Of a stretch of 64,000 nucleotides of DNA, positions 51,301 through 62,174 are shown in pieces. The stretch spans positions 58,114,910 to 58,178,909 of the forward strand of contig CM047431.1 in NCBI GenBank assembly GCA_026168455.1, in the 5' to 3' direction. Origin of the DNA: Theocolax elegans (lineage: Eukaryota > Arthropoda > Insecta > Hymenoptera > Cerocephalidae). The notes beneath the pieces were generated by a model. That model was not told the origin of the DNA and made no database searches. It saw only the letters and a program-made list of their open reading frames with translations. The translations under genes and the position numbers were made by a program. Every line of letters begins with the position of its first letter. Within the stretch, counting starts at the first letter, position 1.

Positions 51301-52795
51301 TTTTTTATAGTTTTTATAGTTTTTATATATTTTATAGATTTTCATAGCATGTTGTAAAAATATATAAGGAAAGATTGATACAATCTCTGACGGTTCAATA
51401 TTGATATAAGATTCAAAAATAATTCCTATATTTATGTAATTATTTAAAAATAAATTAATTCTTATCAAAGCATATAGTAGTGTTATGTAAACATTATTTA
51501 ACAAAAATTACATTTTTTAAATTTTGTACCATGCTGTTAACGTTATTTAAGCGCTAAAACTCTTAAACTGCATCCGGTCCTTCAATTAAATAAAATGTCA
51601 TTATGCAAATACGCAAGTCAATCAAAAAACCACATTTTTAAACAAATTTTTAAGGACATGTGATAGTCAAATTACAGAGATCTTCTTTCAAAGACTCAAA
51701 AATTTTAATTAAATTATCGAACTAAAATTCTGAAAAAAAGATTATATGTGACGTTTAAGCAACATAGAAGCTGACAGAGCGGTTTATAAAAATAATTAAT
51801 TTTAGATGAATTAAAAATTAATAATCACTTTTCGTCGGTAATGATTTAGTATGAAATTGATCCATGCGGCTCCACGAAAATCTCGATCATAAAATTTTGA
51901 AAAAAATCATACATACTTCAAAGCAAGTAGAAGATCAATACAGAGAGATTTTTTGGAAAAAGTGAACTCATTATTAATTAAAAAATAAATAAGGATTCCA
52001 AATTTTTTACAAACTTTATATAAGGGTCAATTATTCAATTGTCCCTTTAAAAAATTATAAATTTAATAAATATTTACGATAATTATTTTCAATGATTTTT
52101 GTATACGTTATGTTTATAGGTAATGTTGCAAACGTGGAAACGATCGACGTATATCGATTCCCGCGCAAGAATAAAAAATCGGGGAAATCCCATAAGATGC
52201 ACAATTACGGGAAGATTGATGCACCAACTTCCTCGGAAAAAAATTAATATAAGAAATACGATGAAGAGAGTAAAAAAAAAAGGAGATTGAGGTGAGATTG
52301 TCATTACCAATTTTTGGAGGTCTACACCTGACTGGCTTCTCGACAACTCGAGCCTCGGGTAGTGCAGTGATTTTGTTGTCGTTGTTATTATTATCGTCGT
52401 CGGGACGGCTCGACCATCTGTCATCGTACCGAGTGGTATCGGTTTCCCTCGTTTCCCTTCTCTTTTGAAAATTGTAGTATGTAATACCACTCGCTAGAGC
52501 ACCAGTCAACGTCACCGCCGTTATCAAAGTACCTCTAGTATAATAATTTTTCGATGACCAACTGTAACGAAATCGTATGAATGTGCGTTTTCACATTTTT
52601 GATCGTCGTGTCTGTATATAGATATATAGATATATACGGACACGTACACGTAATACAAAGGTATATCGATTAATTTGTATACCTAGATCCCGATCGATGT
52701 AGTGGTAAAATAGACTGATAAGTCGACGATAAAATTCCGTTAGGTTTAGTTAGCAATTGACGTTGAATCCCACGAATCACGGTTACTGCTGACAT
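44340..52795 (-). CDS. Short sulfite-oxidase-like protein, probable mitochondrial, 274 codons
   Basis: Four exons (52683-52795, 52308-52561, 49416-49628, 44340-44584) with GT-AG borders join with matching phases to 825 nt. The N-terminus is Arg- and Ser-rich without acidic residues (residues 1-45), like a mitochondrial presequence. A hydrophobic segment follows at about residues 47-65 (LITAVTLTGALASGITYY), then a D/N-rich linker. From residue 123 it matches the molybdopterin-binding fold of sulfite oxidase: PKDYRLEV, PRHSIKSAVPC with the molybdenum-ligand Cys at 164, TGVRLNHILRDL, VLAYEMDGVELTPEHGYPIRV and GARNVKWL at 254-261. Differences from normal sulfite oxidase are striking: no cytochrome b5 domain, AGNRR after the Cys replaced by KTDKK, a shortened loop after it, and a stop 13 residues after KWL, so the C-terminal dimerisation domain is missing. 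Activity is doubtful. Confidence 0.8.
45386..45612. mobile_element. 224-bp TIR element, block copy 2
   Basis: Same insertion and flanks as 43377-43600, TA on both sides, carried along by the duplication. Confidence 0.8.
45922..47072. mobile_element. Foldback element with repeated-motif arms, copy 1
   Basis: Ends are TCGACGGCTC and GAGCCGTCGA. The left arm is a loose array of ATAAAGTCCTATCTCA units, about six with 20-30-bp spacing. The right arm is an array of the reverse complement TGAGATAGGACTTTAT. The centre is AT-rich with a (TATTA)n tract near 46241-46300. No ORF. The architecture is like Drosophila Foldback elements, whose arms are also short-repeat arrays; kinship is not implied. Confidence 0.75.
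47424..47650. mobile_element. 224-bp TIR element, block copy 3
   Basis: Same insertion; the left flank has lost four bases including its TA. Confidence 0.78.
47965..49148. mobile_element. Foldback element with repeated-motif arms, copy 2
   Basis: Same element in block copy 3. Its right arm has two more TGAGATAGGACTTTAT units (about 48945-49040) than copy 1, and its left arm lacks one unit. Confidence 0.75.
49416..49628 (-). CDS. Sulfite-oxidase-like exon 3 (N-half of molybdopterin fold)
   Basis: Acceptor TACACAG, donor TTAG|GTATGT. Contains NPKDYRLEVIV, YPRHSIKSAVPC and WTGVRLNHILRDL, each with a counterpart in sulfite oxidases. Confidence 0.85.
49717..50640. mobile_element. 924-bp TIR element with nested palindromic MITE
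   Basis: Starts CACTGAGAGAAAGGAATATTTG and ends CAAATATTCCTTTCTCTCAGTG, flanked by TA on both sides. The arms repeat AACTGTTAAGA-like motifs. Similar in plan to the CACGGAGAGAAA family. A 385-bp element sits inside it at 50035-50419. No transposase. It lies in an intron of the sulfite-oxidase-like gene. Confidence 0.83.
50035..50419. mobile_element. TTAA-flanked palindromic MITE, copy 1
   Basis: TTAA lies on both sides (50031-50034, 50420-50423). The ends are CAGGGTGCCATAGTCAAT and ATTGAGTATGAAACCCCC. Almost the whole element folds back: GAGGCGCCTTC, ACTGTGTGC and AAAAGTCTTACCAAA each recur inverted. TTAA targeting suggests piggyBac-type mobilisation. A second copy is at 57960-58343. Confidence 0.82.
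50641..52307 (-). other. Intron 2 of sulfite-oxidase-like gene, remainder
   Basis: AT-rich, with one less AT-rich island at about 50785-50990 (GCCCAAGGCGAAGGCGGC, GTGCCATGGGGTCG). I could not identify the island; no splice-bordered ORF with homology is evident. No cytochrome b5 exon was found here. Confidence 0.45.
52308..52561 (-). CDS. Sulfite-oxidase-like exon 2 (membrane segment and linker)
   Basis: Acceptor TTACAG, donor ATTG|GTAATG. Encodes the hydrophobic segment, then DDRWSSRPDDDNNNNDNK and the approach to the catalytic fold. Confidence 0.78.
52683..52795 (-). CDS. Sulfite-oxidase-like exon 1 (presequence)
   Basis: Starts ATG at 52793-52795 (MSAVTVIRGIQRQLL) and ends AG|GTATAC in phase 2. 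Has Arg and Lys but no Asp or Glu, as in mitochondrial targeting peptides. Confidence 0.78.
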
Positions 52796-54339
52796 TTTCT
52801 TTTTGTATTACATCTATACTGTGTATGCATGTGTATATATTATATACCTAGCGAATTATCGTCAACCCGTTATCTCTGCGGCTTTTTGTTATTAATCATT
52901 CCGTGCGATGTAGCGACGCGATGCGCTGGCTATGGTAAACGTATGATCAAATGTGCCAATTCCTAACTTACCGACTTGACAGATTTTGCAGGAAAAAAGA
53001 CTTAACGAGTGTTTTTGTTTAGACACAAATATTTATTAAATTTTGTTATTCGATATCATTCACCACAATCGGTATATTATTATTATTGGCTAAAATTCAT
53101 TATGTACATATAGTTTATACTTTTTATGATAATAAACGAGGGGCACTCTCGCTGAAAATATGATCGTGTGGTAACGAAATCCACAGTAATTGACATAATA
53201 TCTTCCTATTCGCAATTGTACGAGTCGATTGACTTCGATCGATCATCTTTACAGGGGTGACACTTGCACAATCGCATAACTCCAATTTTATACAATACTG
53301 ACTCGATAAAGTGTCGATCGGTATAGGTTATATAATATATATAGCTAGCATATAAATGTAATATCATTTATTTATTAAAAAAACATTAATTTTACAAAAT
53401 CAATTTTAATTTTGGTTATTCGCAATAATCGGTATTAGCCTTAAAGATTTATGATGGGATTATTGTGATTTGTATAGATGTATAGATTAAAGGAGAGAAA
53501 GAAAGCAAAGGTGACAATTTTGTACATAAAGAAGAATAAGTATGTCTGTATTAAATTTTCGTTAGTACATGTAAATTAAATAAAAAAAATTATTATTACA
53601 CATTTTTTTGTATACAGTATATATTCGTATCCTACGACCTACATCCTATAACATGATAACAATTATCTATACATTTTTACGTAGACGTTTCGTACGTATT
53701 GACAAATATTAACAGTTTTATATTTCTTTTTTTTTTTTAATAAACGAAATTAACGAATAAATTAGGACTTTTTTCAAAGGGGACGCAAAATTTAACATAG
53801 ATATTTACAAATAATACAAAATTTCTGCACATAAATTTAAGGACTGAAAAGTACTGTTTTTAGAATAATTAAGAGGATGTCGTAGTCTATACAAAATTAC
53901 ACGCTTACCGACATCATCGTACTTTTCCTTATTTATACTTACAATATCAAAATATTTACTCATTATTTTTATCATCGAATGTGCGACAATAATACAACAA
54001 TAATTGTGCAAAAATCAAAAACAAATTTAAATAACGAAAAATGTATTATAGAAATCTGTAATTATAGTTACTATATCCCTTTAAGGGGACAAGCCAATGT
54101 TAAAATTGAAAAAAAGCTATTCAATATTATCAATTAATAATTATTTTCATAACAATTCAAAACATTTCTTAATTTTTTAAACACATTTTATTATTATTAA
54201 CTTTTATCTTTCTAAATCTTACTAAAGCTCATACGTTGAATCCGAAGTTGATAGTGGACTAAAAACATAAACGTGGGAATATAATTTTGTTGAAAATTAT
54301 GAAACGAATAAAATATGCCCGCAATTGATTATTACGTAC
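52796..54339. other. Spacer between two minus-strand genes
   Basis: Presumably holds the promoter of the sulfite-oxidase-like gene at 52796-53000. A short open stretch at about 53145-53310 on the minus strand (LCKCHPCKDD) lacks a compatible splice phase with the exon at 54340, and I do not call it. Confidence 0.4.
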
Positions 54340-54602
54340 CTGCCATACGTACTCGAAACGTATTCGGAATTAGGCTCTTGCGACGCCGTCGAGATATCCG
54401 AGTTTTCGATTCTGGGTACCGTTCTGCTGGGATAATACGACGCCATTTTCGAAAGAGTGTAAGCCAATTTGATCGAGTAACCTGTTGCGATTAATTTTTC
54501 GTAAATTTTACGCTGCTTCCCACGTATTAGAAATCCTTTATACTTGAGCTTTTTATCCGCCATTGTGTACAACACGAAAGGTACTTTCGATTTCTTTGGC
54601 AT
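54340..54602 (-). CDS. Unidentified gene, first coding exon
   Basis: 87 codons from ATG (MPKKSKVPFVLYTMADKKLK) ending at a strong donor CAG|GTACGT in phase 2. A 3' splice site (TTTGCAG) lies 15 bases upstream of the ATG, so a non-coding exon probably precedes it. The protein is basic at first (KLKYKGFLIRGKQRKIYEKL) and then Ser/Thr/Glu-rich. Codon use looks coding. I do not recognise the family, and no downstream exon could be joined with confidence. Confidence 0.5.
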
Positions 54603-55131
54603 TTTTACTCTATTTTACTGCAAATATATATAAGAAATTTAAATTTACTCAAATTAAAAAAAAAAAAAAAAAGAAAAATTAGTTTTGAGTTACTTACGTT
54701 CGTATAAAGATAAATATATATAAGCAATCGCTGTTCGATATTATACGGTTCGTGATTAGACGTAAACTAACGCATTACAATTTTGAAACAATAAGATTTC
54801 TCTTGATTCGTAACTTTAGAGAGGGCGTTCGAAGTGACCTTTTAATAATATTTTCGTGAAATTTTGGGAGTTAATAAATATATTCTATATTTCCAAATAG
54901 AATTTTCTTAGAATTTTCACACAAATAAAATTGTATTTAACATTTTGAGGTAGACACTTTTAATCTTTTCAGGCATTATTCTTATTACAGACGTTTTAAA
55001 ACAATAATTATGTAGATGCAATATCATAAAATTAATTTATTTACCAAAAAAATTAGTTAACGATTAATTAATTATCACTACAGGTTGGTTTTTTTAATCT
55101 ATACATATATGTATAGTTAGTTATAAAGGTA
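54603..55131. other. AT-rich intergenic
   Basis: Contains an A run at about 54655-54672. No gene seen. Confidence 0.4.
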
Positions 55132-55669
55132 CCCGCGTAAAAATATAAACTATTGCCACTATATTGCCGAGCAATGGGCAATAGCTATTGCAAACATATT
55201 GCCAATATGTTGCCGCGACAATTGGCAATGTATTGCCAACATATCGCCAAACGTACAACCGCCCATATCTTTGCCAAATATTGGCAATAGTTACTATCTT
55301 ACCTTTTGTAAACTATTACCAATATGTTGGCCATACCTCATAAATTTAAAAAAAATTAAAAAAAAATATTAGCTAGCCGCGGGATTTGTACCTTCAATCT
55401 TTAGATCGGAAAGCTGGCTTTACCACTGAGCCATTTTGCTATTTCGTTACTAAGAGTTAATTTCAGGCTATAAAGAACAGTTGAATTCATAAAATTTGGA
55501 CTTAGAAATTTTTTAATCATATCTTCAAATATATGGGCGGTTGTACGTTTGGCGATATGTTGGCAATACATTGCCAATTGTCGCGGCAACATATTGGCAA
55601 TATGTTTGCAATATAGCTATTGCCCATTGCTCGGCAATATAGCGGCAATAGTATATATTTTTACGCGGG
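55132..55669. mobile_element. 538-bp TA-flanked element with 140-bp TIRs and tRNA-like core
   Basis: The ends CCCGCGTAAAAATATA and TATATTTTTACGCGGG are flanked by TA (55130-55131, 55670-55671). The arms, about 140 bp each, are built from repeats of TATTGCCAA and match almost perfectly out to CGTACAACCGCCCATAT. The loop has a tRNA-like sequence at 55372-55441. No transposase. The near-identity of the arms suggests a fairly young insertion. Confidence 0.87.
55372..55441 (-). repeat. tRNA-like core inside the 538-bp TIR element
   Basis: A box TGGCTCAGTGG (55423-55433, exact consensus) and B box GGTACAAATCC (55382-55392, two bases off), 41 nt apart. CTTT/AAAG forms a four-pair anticodon stem around a 7-nt loop, and TAGC/GCTA can pair at the ends. 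Position 33 is not T, so it is unlikely to be a working tRNA. Confidence 0.55.
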
Positions 55670-55671
55670 TA

Positions 55672-57955
55672 TCAAGTTAAACCTCAGAAATATGAAATAA
55701 ATGGAAAAAATAGGGGACAGATTCTTCAAATAAACAATAAATTTATTCAAAGATAAATTACATAAGTTTAAAATATGTATATGGGCTATTTCACGTCAAG
55801 TGGTTCGGTGAAAATTTTAAATCGCTCCAAAATTTGAGAACAGGCTGGAAACATCTTCCAGAACATAGAAAAAAAATTTTAGGTGGTAAAAATAATTTGC
55901 CTAAGAGTTATTCGACCATGAAAAATGGAAATTTTTCAATTTTTTAGAAAAATTGCTATTTTCAAAGTCATTTATCTCAAAATCTGTTGATTTTTTTGAA
56001 AAAACGTTCCAAATAACTTTTGTTTAAAATAATCTATAGAACTTATCTACCCTGGTTACAATTCTTAATTTTAAAATCTCGAAGAGATAGAACACCTGGA
56101 AATATTGATTATCAAAGAAAGGCGACCACGCCACAATCGATTTTGATCTATCACCGCTCAAAAGATCGCATTTTTCGAGAGCTTTCGAATGGCTTGGGTT
56201 AGATTATTGGCCAAGACCGCTGGTGTAAGTTATGTCCTAAAATACGTGAAAATTAGTGATTTTATGAGGTTTATGAGGCATAAGTTACACCATGTACAAG
56301 TATTACTTAAGATTACAATAAAATTTATATAAAATTTATAAAACAATAAACACTTTTATAAAAAGTAAATTAATTCAAAGATATAATTTAATAATATTGT
56401 ACTGCGTTTACAAATTCTACTTGATCTTCGTTCAGAGATTTCAACATTAACTGCATTACTTTTTGTTTTTGTAATTACTATTTTCTCCTCTTGAATGTTT
56501 TTGTTTAAACAATATTGTTATAACTTTTTTAGGTTTCGTTTCTTCTGGATTTGATACCATAAAATCACCAAGCACCCATTTAATTAAGACGTTAAAACTT
56601 ATTACCCCGAGTACGTGTTGTTACTACTAAGAAAATGGAGATGATTCCTTCCAGGGTATATATCACACGCAATTTCATTTGACATTCGCAATCCTAGGGA
56701 ATTTATAGTCCAGTGAAAATAGGTCTGAAATCAACTTGATACAGAAATGCCTGCATTTTTTATATTTGGTAAATCGATGTCGGAGAAAATGATTTTGAAA
56801 TTTGCAGCTTCCTATAGGTCCAGCGGTTCTAATGCGAAGTAAGCGTTTAAAAGTTATTTTAATTTATATATATTATAAACGACTTGCGCCAAATGAAAGA
56901 ACGTGAAATTTAACATCGGAAACGATTTTTTATTCGGTTTTTGTAAGTGTACTATTTTGAGATAATAAAAGAAAAAGACATTTTATTCATTCGAATAAGG
57001 AGGAGAGAGGGGAAGCGCAGACGACATGGCCGCCGTTCCTCCCACCCGCGGCTCTAAGCACAGTTGGAGCGAGTACGAGCAAAATTTATGCAATAGCGGC
57101 AGGCTTTTGAGAAATGGTCACTTTTATATTTTTATGCAGTGTCAACTCAACACTACATTTCTTGTTTTTCGAATATGGTGTAGAAAAATTTGAGTATTTT
57201 CTATAATATTTAATTAAATAAAATATATACCTATTTAACCATACTAATCACATTTATTTATTGAAATACAAATAATTGATGAAACTTTGATTGTTTGTAA
57301 AATTTACAAATTGTATACCTTACACGAGTTTGATTTGCAGCTATATACGCAGTCTTGAATCTATTTAAAAAAGTGATAATTAGTTATATAAATGTTAAAT
57401 TAATATAATCATGAGTTAATATTCTGATATTCATTCTGTAATTACATATTATATATAATGATAAAAGCAATTGAAAGTGGCTGATTTTATTAAGGATCCC
57501 TTTGCACTATAACATTCACACAGATAATGTATTAAATAAAAAATTACGATAAGCATAAATATATTAAAAGTGCGGCAGGGTACCAAGATTTACAGGGAAA
57601 AAAATAAGCTGTAAACATATAGTAAACAGATAAGATGCATACTGCAAAGTTACACTTTAAGACAAGATGAAAAACATAAAATTACATATTTGAAAAGCTT
57701 AAATATCGATATTACACTTTGAAATGAAAAATTATACTTTTTAAAAGTGCAATTATTATTCTTTTGAAAAGCGTAAAATGTGATAAGTGCACATTTATAA
57801 TTAGTGTAAAATATTAAACTCCATGTAAATTTATAAATGTAAATTTTGGATTCTATATTTTAGTAAAAAATTAAGAAGCTAATTATTTTTTTAGTTAGGT
57901 GTCAAATTGCGAACGTTAACGATGATAATACTTGTATTTCACCCTCCACTGTTAA
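55672..57955. other. Intergenic, unclassified
   Basis: No gene recognised. A GC-rich island at about 57000-57110 (GGCCGCCGTTCCTCCCACCCG) interrupts AT-rich DNA, and 55790-56230 looks like part of an unidentified repeat (CACGTCAAGTGGTTCGGTG). Neither could be named. Confidence 0.4.
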
Positions 57956-57959
57956 TTAA

Positions 57960-58343
57960 GGGGGTTCCATACTCAATTTTTGATGATTAATTAATAAAAA
58001 AGTAGAACAGTATGTGAAAAAATAAGAGAAGAGGCGCCTTCGTTTATTGACAATCTAACTGTCTGCTGAATTTTAGATTAAAATATTATTGCGTTTTCAA
58101 GAAAAGTCTTACCAAAAATATTAAATCTTTTCACCTCGTTGAGGTTAGGTTCACATTTTTGGTAAGACTTTTCTCAAAAACGCAATATAATTTTAATCTG
58201 AAAAGCAGCACACAGTTAGATTAGTAATAAACGAAGGCGCCACTTCTCGTATTTTTTCACATACTGTTTTATTTACAAATTTATTACTAATAATCACGAT
58301 TGCCGATAAGGTAGGGAGGATAAATATTGACTATGGCACCCCG
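57960..58343. mobile_element. TTAA-flanked palindromic MITE, copy 2
   Basis: TTAA on both sides (57956-57959, 58344-58347). The ends are GGGGGTTCCATACTCAAT and ATTGACTATGGCACCCCG. It is the same 385-bp palindrome as 50035-50419, in the opposite orientation. Confidence 0.83.
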
Positions 58344-58849
58344 TTAACAAAATTAAAAGATTATTTTTCAATTTCTTGAGGTTCAGATAGGTTGTTCATA
58401 ATTTAAATAAGTAAAAAAACCATTTTTAATTTGAGATTATTCTCAGATTAATAAGCCTGAAGAGGTTGGCAAATTTTGCCAACGAAACGTTGCACATAAC
58501 GTAATAAGGGTTTTTAGGCACGATCGTTACACGGAAGTGCCTTATATTTTCATCATCGCAAAATATGTGGTACCTCAAAAAAGTATATATTTTGACATAA
58601 AAATATAATTTATGCAAATTAGAACCCATCCAAACCTCTCCCTAAAATGTATGTATGGATGTGTGTATGTATGAAATCCTGTGACCAAGATAACTCTGCT
58701 AATTTTTAATCGATTGAGCTGAAATTTACAGGGTATATTTGTTATAATTATAGAACTCTGTGGTCCTATTTTCAGATGTATTGCTCATAAATTGTGGAAG
58801 TTATGGAGCGTTTTACAATTTCGTAAAATTGGTTTATGCATATTATCTC

Positions 58850-59515
58850 CAAAAATACTGTTCTTACGTACATAATAAATTTAGACAAAATTTTCGTCTT
58901 AAAATTATAAAACTTTTTCCTATACAACACTTTCTGATTCAAGCAATATTTTTAAAGATACGTACATAAAAACAATGAAAGTCATTAAAAATCTACAAAA
59001 AAGCACGTTTTTTCGTTATAAATTGAAATGTATCATTTTTATATAAAAAGCGTAAATAGACAAAATATTCGTCACAAAATTACAAAACTTTTTCCTTTTG
59101 TACACTTAACGCTCAAAACAATATTTTCGAAGATAAACATAGAAAAACGATCAAAATAATGAAAAAAGCACAAAAAAACACGTTTCTTCGCAATAAAACG
59201 AAATGCATTGTTTTTACTGAAAAACTTTTAATGAACGAAATGTTCGTTTTAAAATAACAAAACTTTTTCCTATTGTACACTTAACGCTCAAAACAATATT
59301 TTTGAAGATAAACATAGAAAATCGGTCAAAATAATGAAAAAAGCACAAAAAACACATATTTTCGCAATAAAACGAAATGTATTGTTTTTACTGAAAAACT
59401 TTTAATGAACAAAATGTTCGTATTAAAATAATAATCCTTTTTTCTATTATACGCTTAACGTTCAAAACAATATTTTCGAAGATAAACATAGAAAATCGGT
59501 TAAAGTAATAAAAAA
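58850..59515 (+). repeat. Tandem array of about 175-bp units (about 3.5 copies)
   Basis: The words CTTTTTCCTATTGTACACTTAACGC or close variants recur near 58916, 59088, 59263 and 59437, each followed by CAAAACAATATTTTCGAAGAT. The same array recurs at about 61270-61925 in the duplicate block. Confidence 0.8.
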
Positions 59516-59573
59516 AAATATGAAAAAACGTTAAAAATTTGACTTCTATTGTATAATTATTGTTGCTGTAATA

Positions 59574-59761
59574 TCATTTTCTTTTATCAGTATTCGTTGT
59601 ATGTAAGTCTTTAATATCTTTCTCCGGTTCATCAGTTTCGTCATCAGATAAATTGCTACCATCTTGTAAATCTGGTCCAACTATTTCAGAAATGTAGTCA
59701 AGTGACGCCTTAACCGCCAATTTTTCAGTCTTTCTTGAAGTGTCAAATTTTGTACACCATT
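59574..59761 (-). CDS. Unidentified terminal exon downstream of LARP1-like exons, copy 1
   Basis: Acceptor TTTTAG at 59762-59767, then about 60 codons (EWCTKFDTSRKTEKLAVKA ... LSDDETDEPEKDIKDL) to TGA. It stays open with acidic, charged composition and good codon use, and the duplicate at about 61987-62174 keeps nearly the same protein except for a late one-base loss. It could be the last exon of the LARP1-like gene, but I see no clear homology to LARP1 there. Confidence 0.4.
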
Positions 59762-60041
59762 CTAAAATTAATTATATTTATGTAAAAAATGAAAAATAAA
59801 TATTGAAATTATTATCATTGTTACTAAAAATGATTTCTATCTAACATTTTGTTTGAAGGCGTACTTTTTTGAAATTCAGGTACCCAACTAGTATGACTTC
59901 ATCATTTAAATGCACTACACTTTCATATTCATCTTTAAAATAAATTAATTATTTTACAATTACTTTACAAAAAGTAAAAAATTATTTTCTTTTATGCTAT
60001 AATAAAAACTTACATTAAAGTACTTTTGATGTACAAAGGAC

Positions 60042-60910
60042 AATTTAAACAAATGTTTTATACTCTCCTTCTCCTTCTCCAAAAATGTTTAAGCCATACT
60101 TTTCTTTCTAAAAAAATAATATATGTATGTATAAAATAATATACCTGTTAATAGACAATTACATTGTAATCTATCTTAAGATTTTTAATAATATATTTTA
60201 ATATAACAATTTCAAATTATAAATTTTATTTGTACCGTAAAATGCAATTTCTATCTAAAAATTCTGAATATATATCTTATGTAGATAATGTACTTACCAC
60301 TTTTATAATTTTTCACTGTTTCCACTTGAAAATCTTTATAAAGTTGTGGTCTGAATTTTTGTTCTATACCGTAATTATAAAATCAAAACAGCACTTAAAC
60401 CCATAACAATATCCTTCACATACATCTTCATAAGCTATTGTCCTAAACTCTTTGTACATAGTGCAATTGAAATTCTCCTTTAAGAAAAATGACCAAAATT
60501 GGAAGAGTGTGTTCACCTCTTGTAACTTCCCTATACCAAGTTGTTTACGCTCTGAAATAAAAAGAGATTCCATGAATTCTAAAGTGAATGACTTTATGTA
60601 AATTTATAAATAATGAATATAACAATATGATTAATATCAACATGATTTCTTTAGCTAAGAAAGAAAACAATATTATAATAATCATCATCACATCAAGAAT
60701 TTATAACTTATAGTTACAAAAACCAATACAATTTTTTAATATCTTTACCTTTTAACCAACGTGAATGAATTTGATGATACACTTGTTGATGAAACCGTGT
60801 CACATTCATTAACGTAATACTAGGAATGTTGATAAGTTTGACAAGAGCGGAGCACTACCGTAACTACTAACTAATAAAACCTTTGTTTGAACTTGTAATC
60901 GCACTACTAT
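60042..60910 (-). pseudogene. LARP1: LARP1-like gene, DM15-region exons, copy 1 (partial, frame breaks)
   Basis: LARP1 is an RNA-binding regulator of TOP mRNAs whose C-terminal DM15 repeats bind the cap. Exon a (60749-60910) ends QQVYHQIHSRWLK; exon b (60298-60551) reads ERKQLGIGKLQEVNTLFQFW and continues intact through YGFKCCFDF. A one-base loss after that (TTTT where five T are expected) shifts the frame into GIEQKFRPQLYKDFQVETV. Exon c (about 60042-60117) begins EKYGL. These match the LARP1 segments LKERKRLGIGQSQEMNTLFRFW and YGLEKKFRP. Upstream exons lie beyond the right edge or are missing. The 5' part of exon a is scrambled here but clear in the other copy. Confidence 0.72.
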
Positions 60911-61269
60911 CTGTAAATATAAAATAAAAAGAAAAACCTATTATATTGTAATAGAAACAAAGCTATATTTTCATCATCGCAAAATATGTGGTACCTCAAA
61001 AAAGTATATATTTTGACATAAAAATAATTTATGCAAGTTAGAACCCATCCAAACCTCTCCCTAAAATGTATGTATGGATGTGTGTATGTATGAAATCCTG
61101 TGACCAAATAACTCTGCTAATTTTTAATCGATTGAGCTGAAATTTACAGGGTATATTTGTTATAATTATAGAACTCTGTGGTCCTATTTTCAGATGTATG
61201 CTCATAAATTGTGGAAGTTATGGAGCGTTTTACAATTTCGTAAAATTGGTTTATGCATATTATCTCCAA

Positions 61270-61925
61270 AAATACTGTTCTTACGTACATAATGAATTTA
61301 GACAAAATTTTCGTCTTAAAATTATAAAACTTTTTCCTATACAACACTTTCTGATTCGAGCAATATTTTTAAAGATACGTACATAAAAACAATGAAAATC
61401 ATTAAAAATCTACAAAAAAGCACGTTTTTTCGTTATAAATTGAAATGTATCATTTTTATATAAAAAGCGTAAATAGACAAAATATTCGTCACAAAATTAC
61501 AAAACTTTTTCCTATTGTACACTTAACGCTCAAAACAATATTTTCGAAGATAAACATAGAAAAACGGTCAAAATAATGAAAAAAGCACAAAAAAACACGT
61601 TTTTTCGCAATAAAACGAAATGTATTGTTTTTACTGAAAAACTTTTAATGAACGAAATGTTCGTCAAAATAACAAAACTTTTTCCTATTGTACACTTAAC
61701 GCTCAAAACAATATTTTCGAAGATAAACATAGAAAAACGGTCAAAATAATGAAAAAAGCACAAAAAAACACGTATTTTCGCAATAAAACGAAATGTATTG
61801 TTTTTACTGAAAAACTTTTAATGAACAAAATGTTCGTATTAAAATAATAACCTTTTTTCTATTATACGCTTAACGCTCAAAACAATATTTTCGAAGATAA
61901 ACATAGAAAATCGGTTAAAGTAATC
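61270..61925 (+). repeat. Tandem array of about 175-bp units, duplicate block
   Basis: Same unit and order as 58850-59515. Two of the units are closer to each other here than to their partners in the first block. Confidence 0.78.
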
Positions 61926-61986
61926 AAAAAAATATGAAAAAACGTTAAAAATTGACTTCTATTGTATAATTATTGTTGATGTAATA

Positions 61987-62174
61987 TCATTTTCTTTTAT
62001 CAGTATTGTTGTATGTAAGTCTTTAATATCTTTCTCCGGTTCATCATTTTCGTCATCAGATAAATTGCTACCATCTTGTAAATCTGGTCCAACTATTTCA
62101 GAAATATAGTCAAGTGACGCCTTAACCGCCAATTTTTCAGTCTTTCTTGAAGTGTCAAATTTTGTACACCATTC
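61987..62174 (-). CDS. Unidentified terminal exon, copy 2
   Basis: As 59574-59761, with one Thr to Asn change and a one-base loss near the end that moves the stop downstream. Confidence 0.35.

Larger units (their letters stand above)
58541..60962 (+). repeat. 2.4-kb direct duplication, copy 1 (contains LARP1-like exons)
   Basis: Begins TTATATTTTCATCATCGCAA and ends at the next occurrence of the same words. The left 1 kb holds a 175-bp tandem array; the right part holds minus-strand LARP1-like exons. Confidence 0.88.

Noticed and set aside
53145..53310. Cys-containing minus-strand open stretch as last exon of the 54.3-kb gene
   Set aside because: Splicing from the 54340 donor puts it in a frame that stops after three codons; the Cys-rich frame cannot be reached with the visible acceptor.
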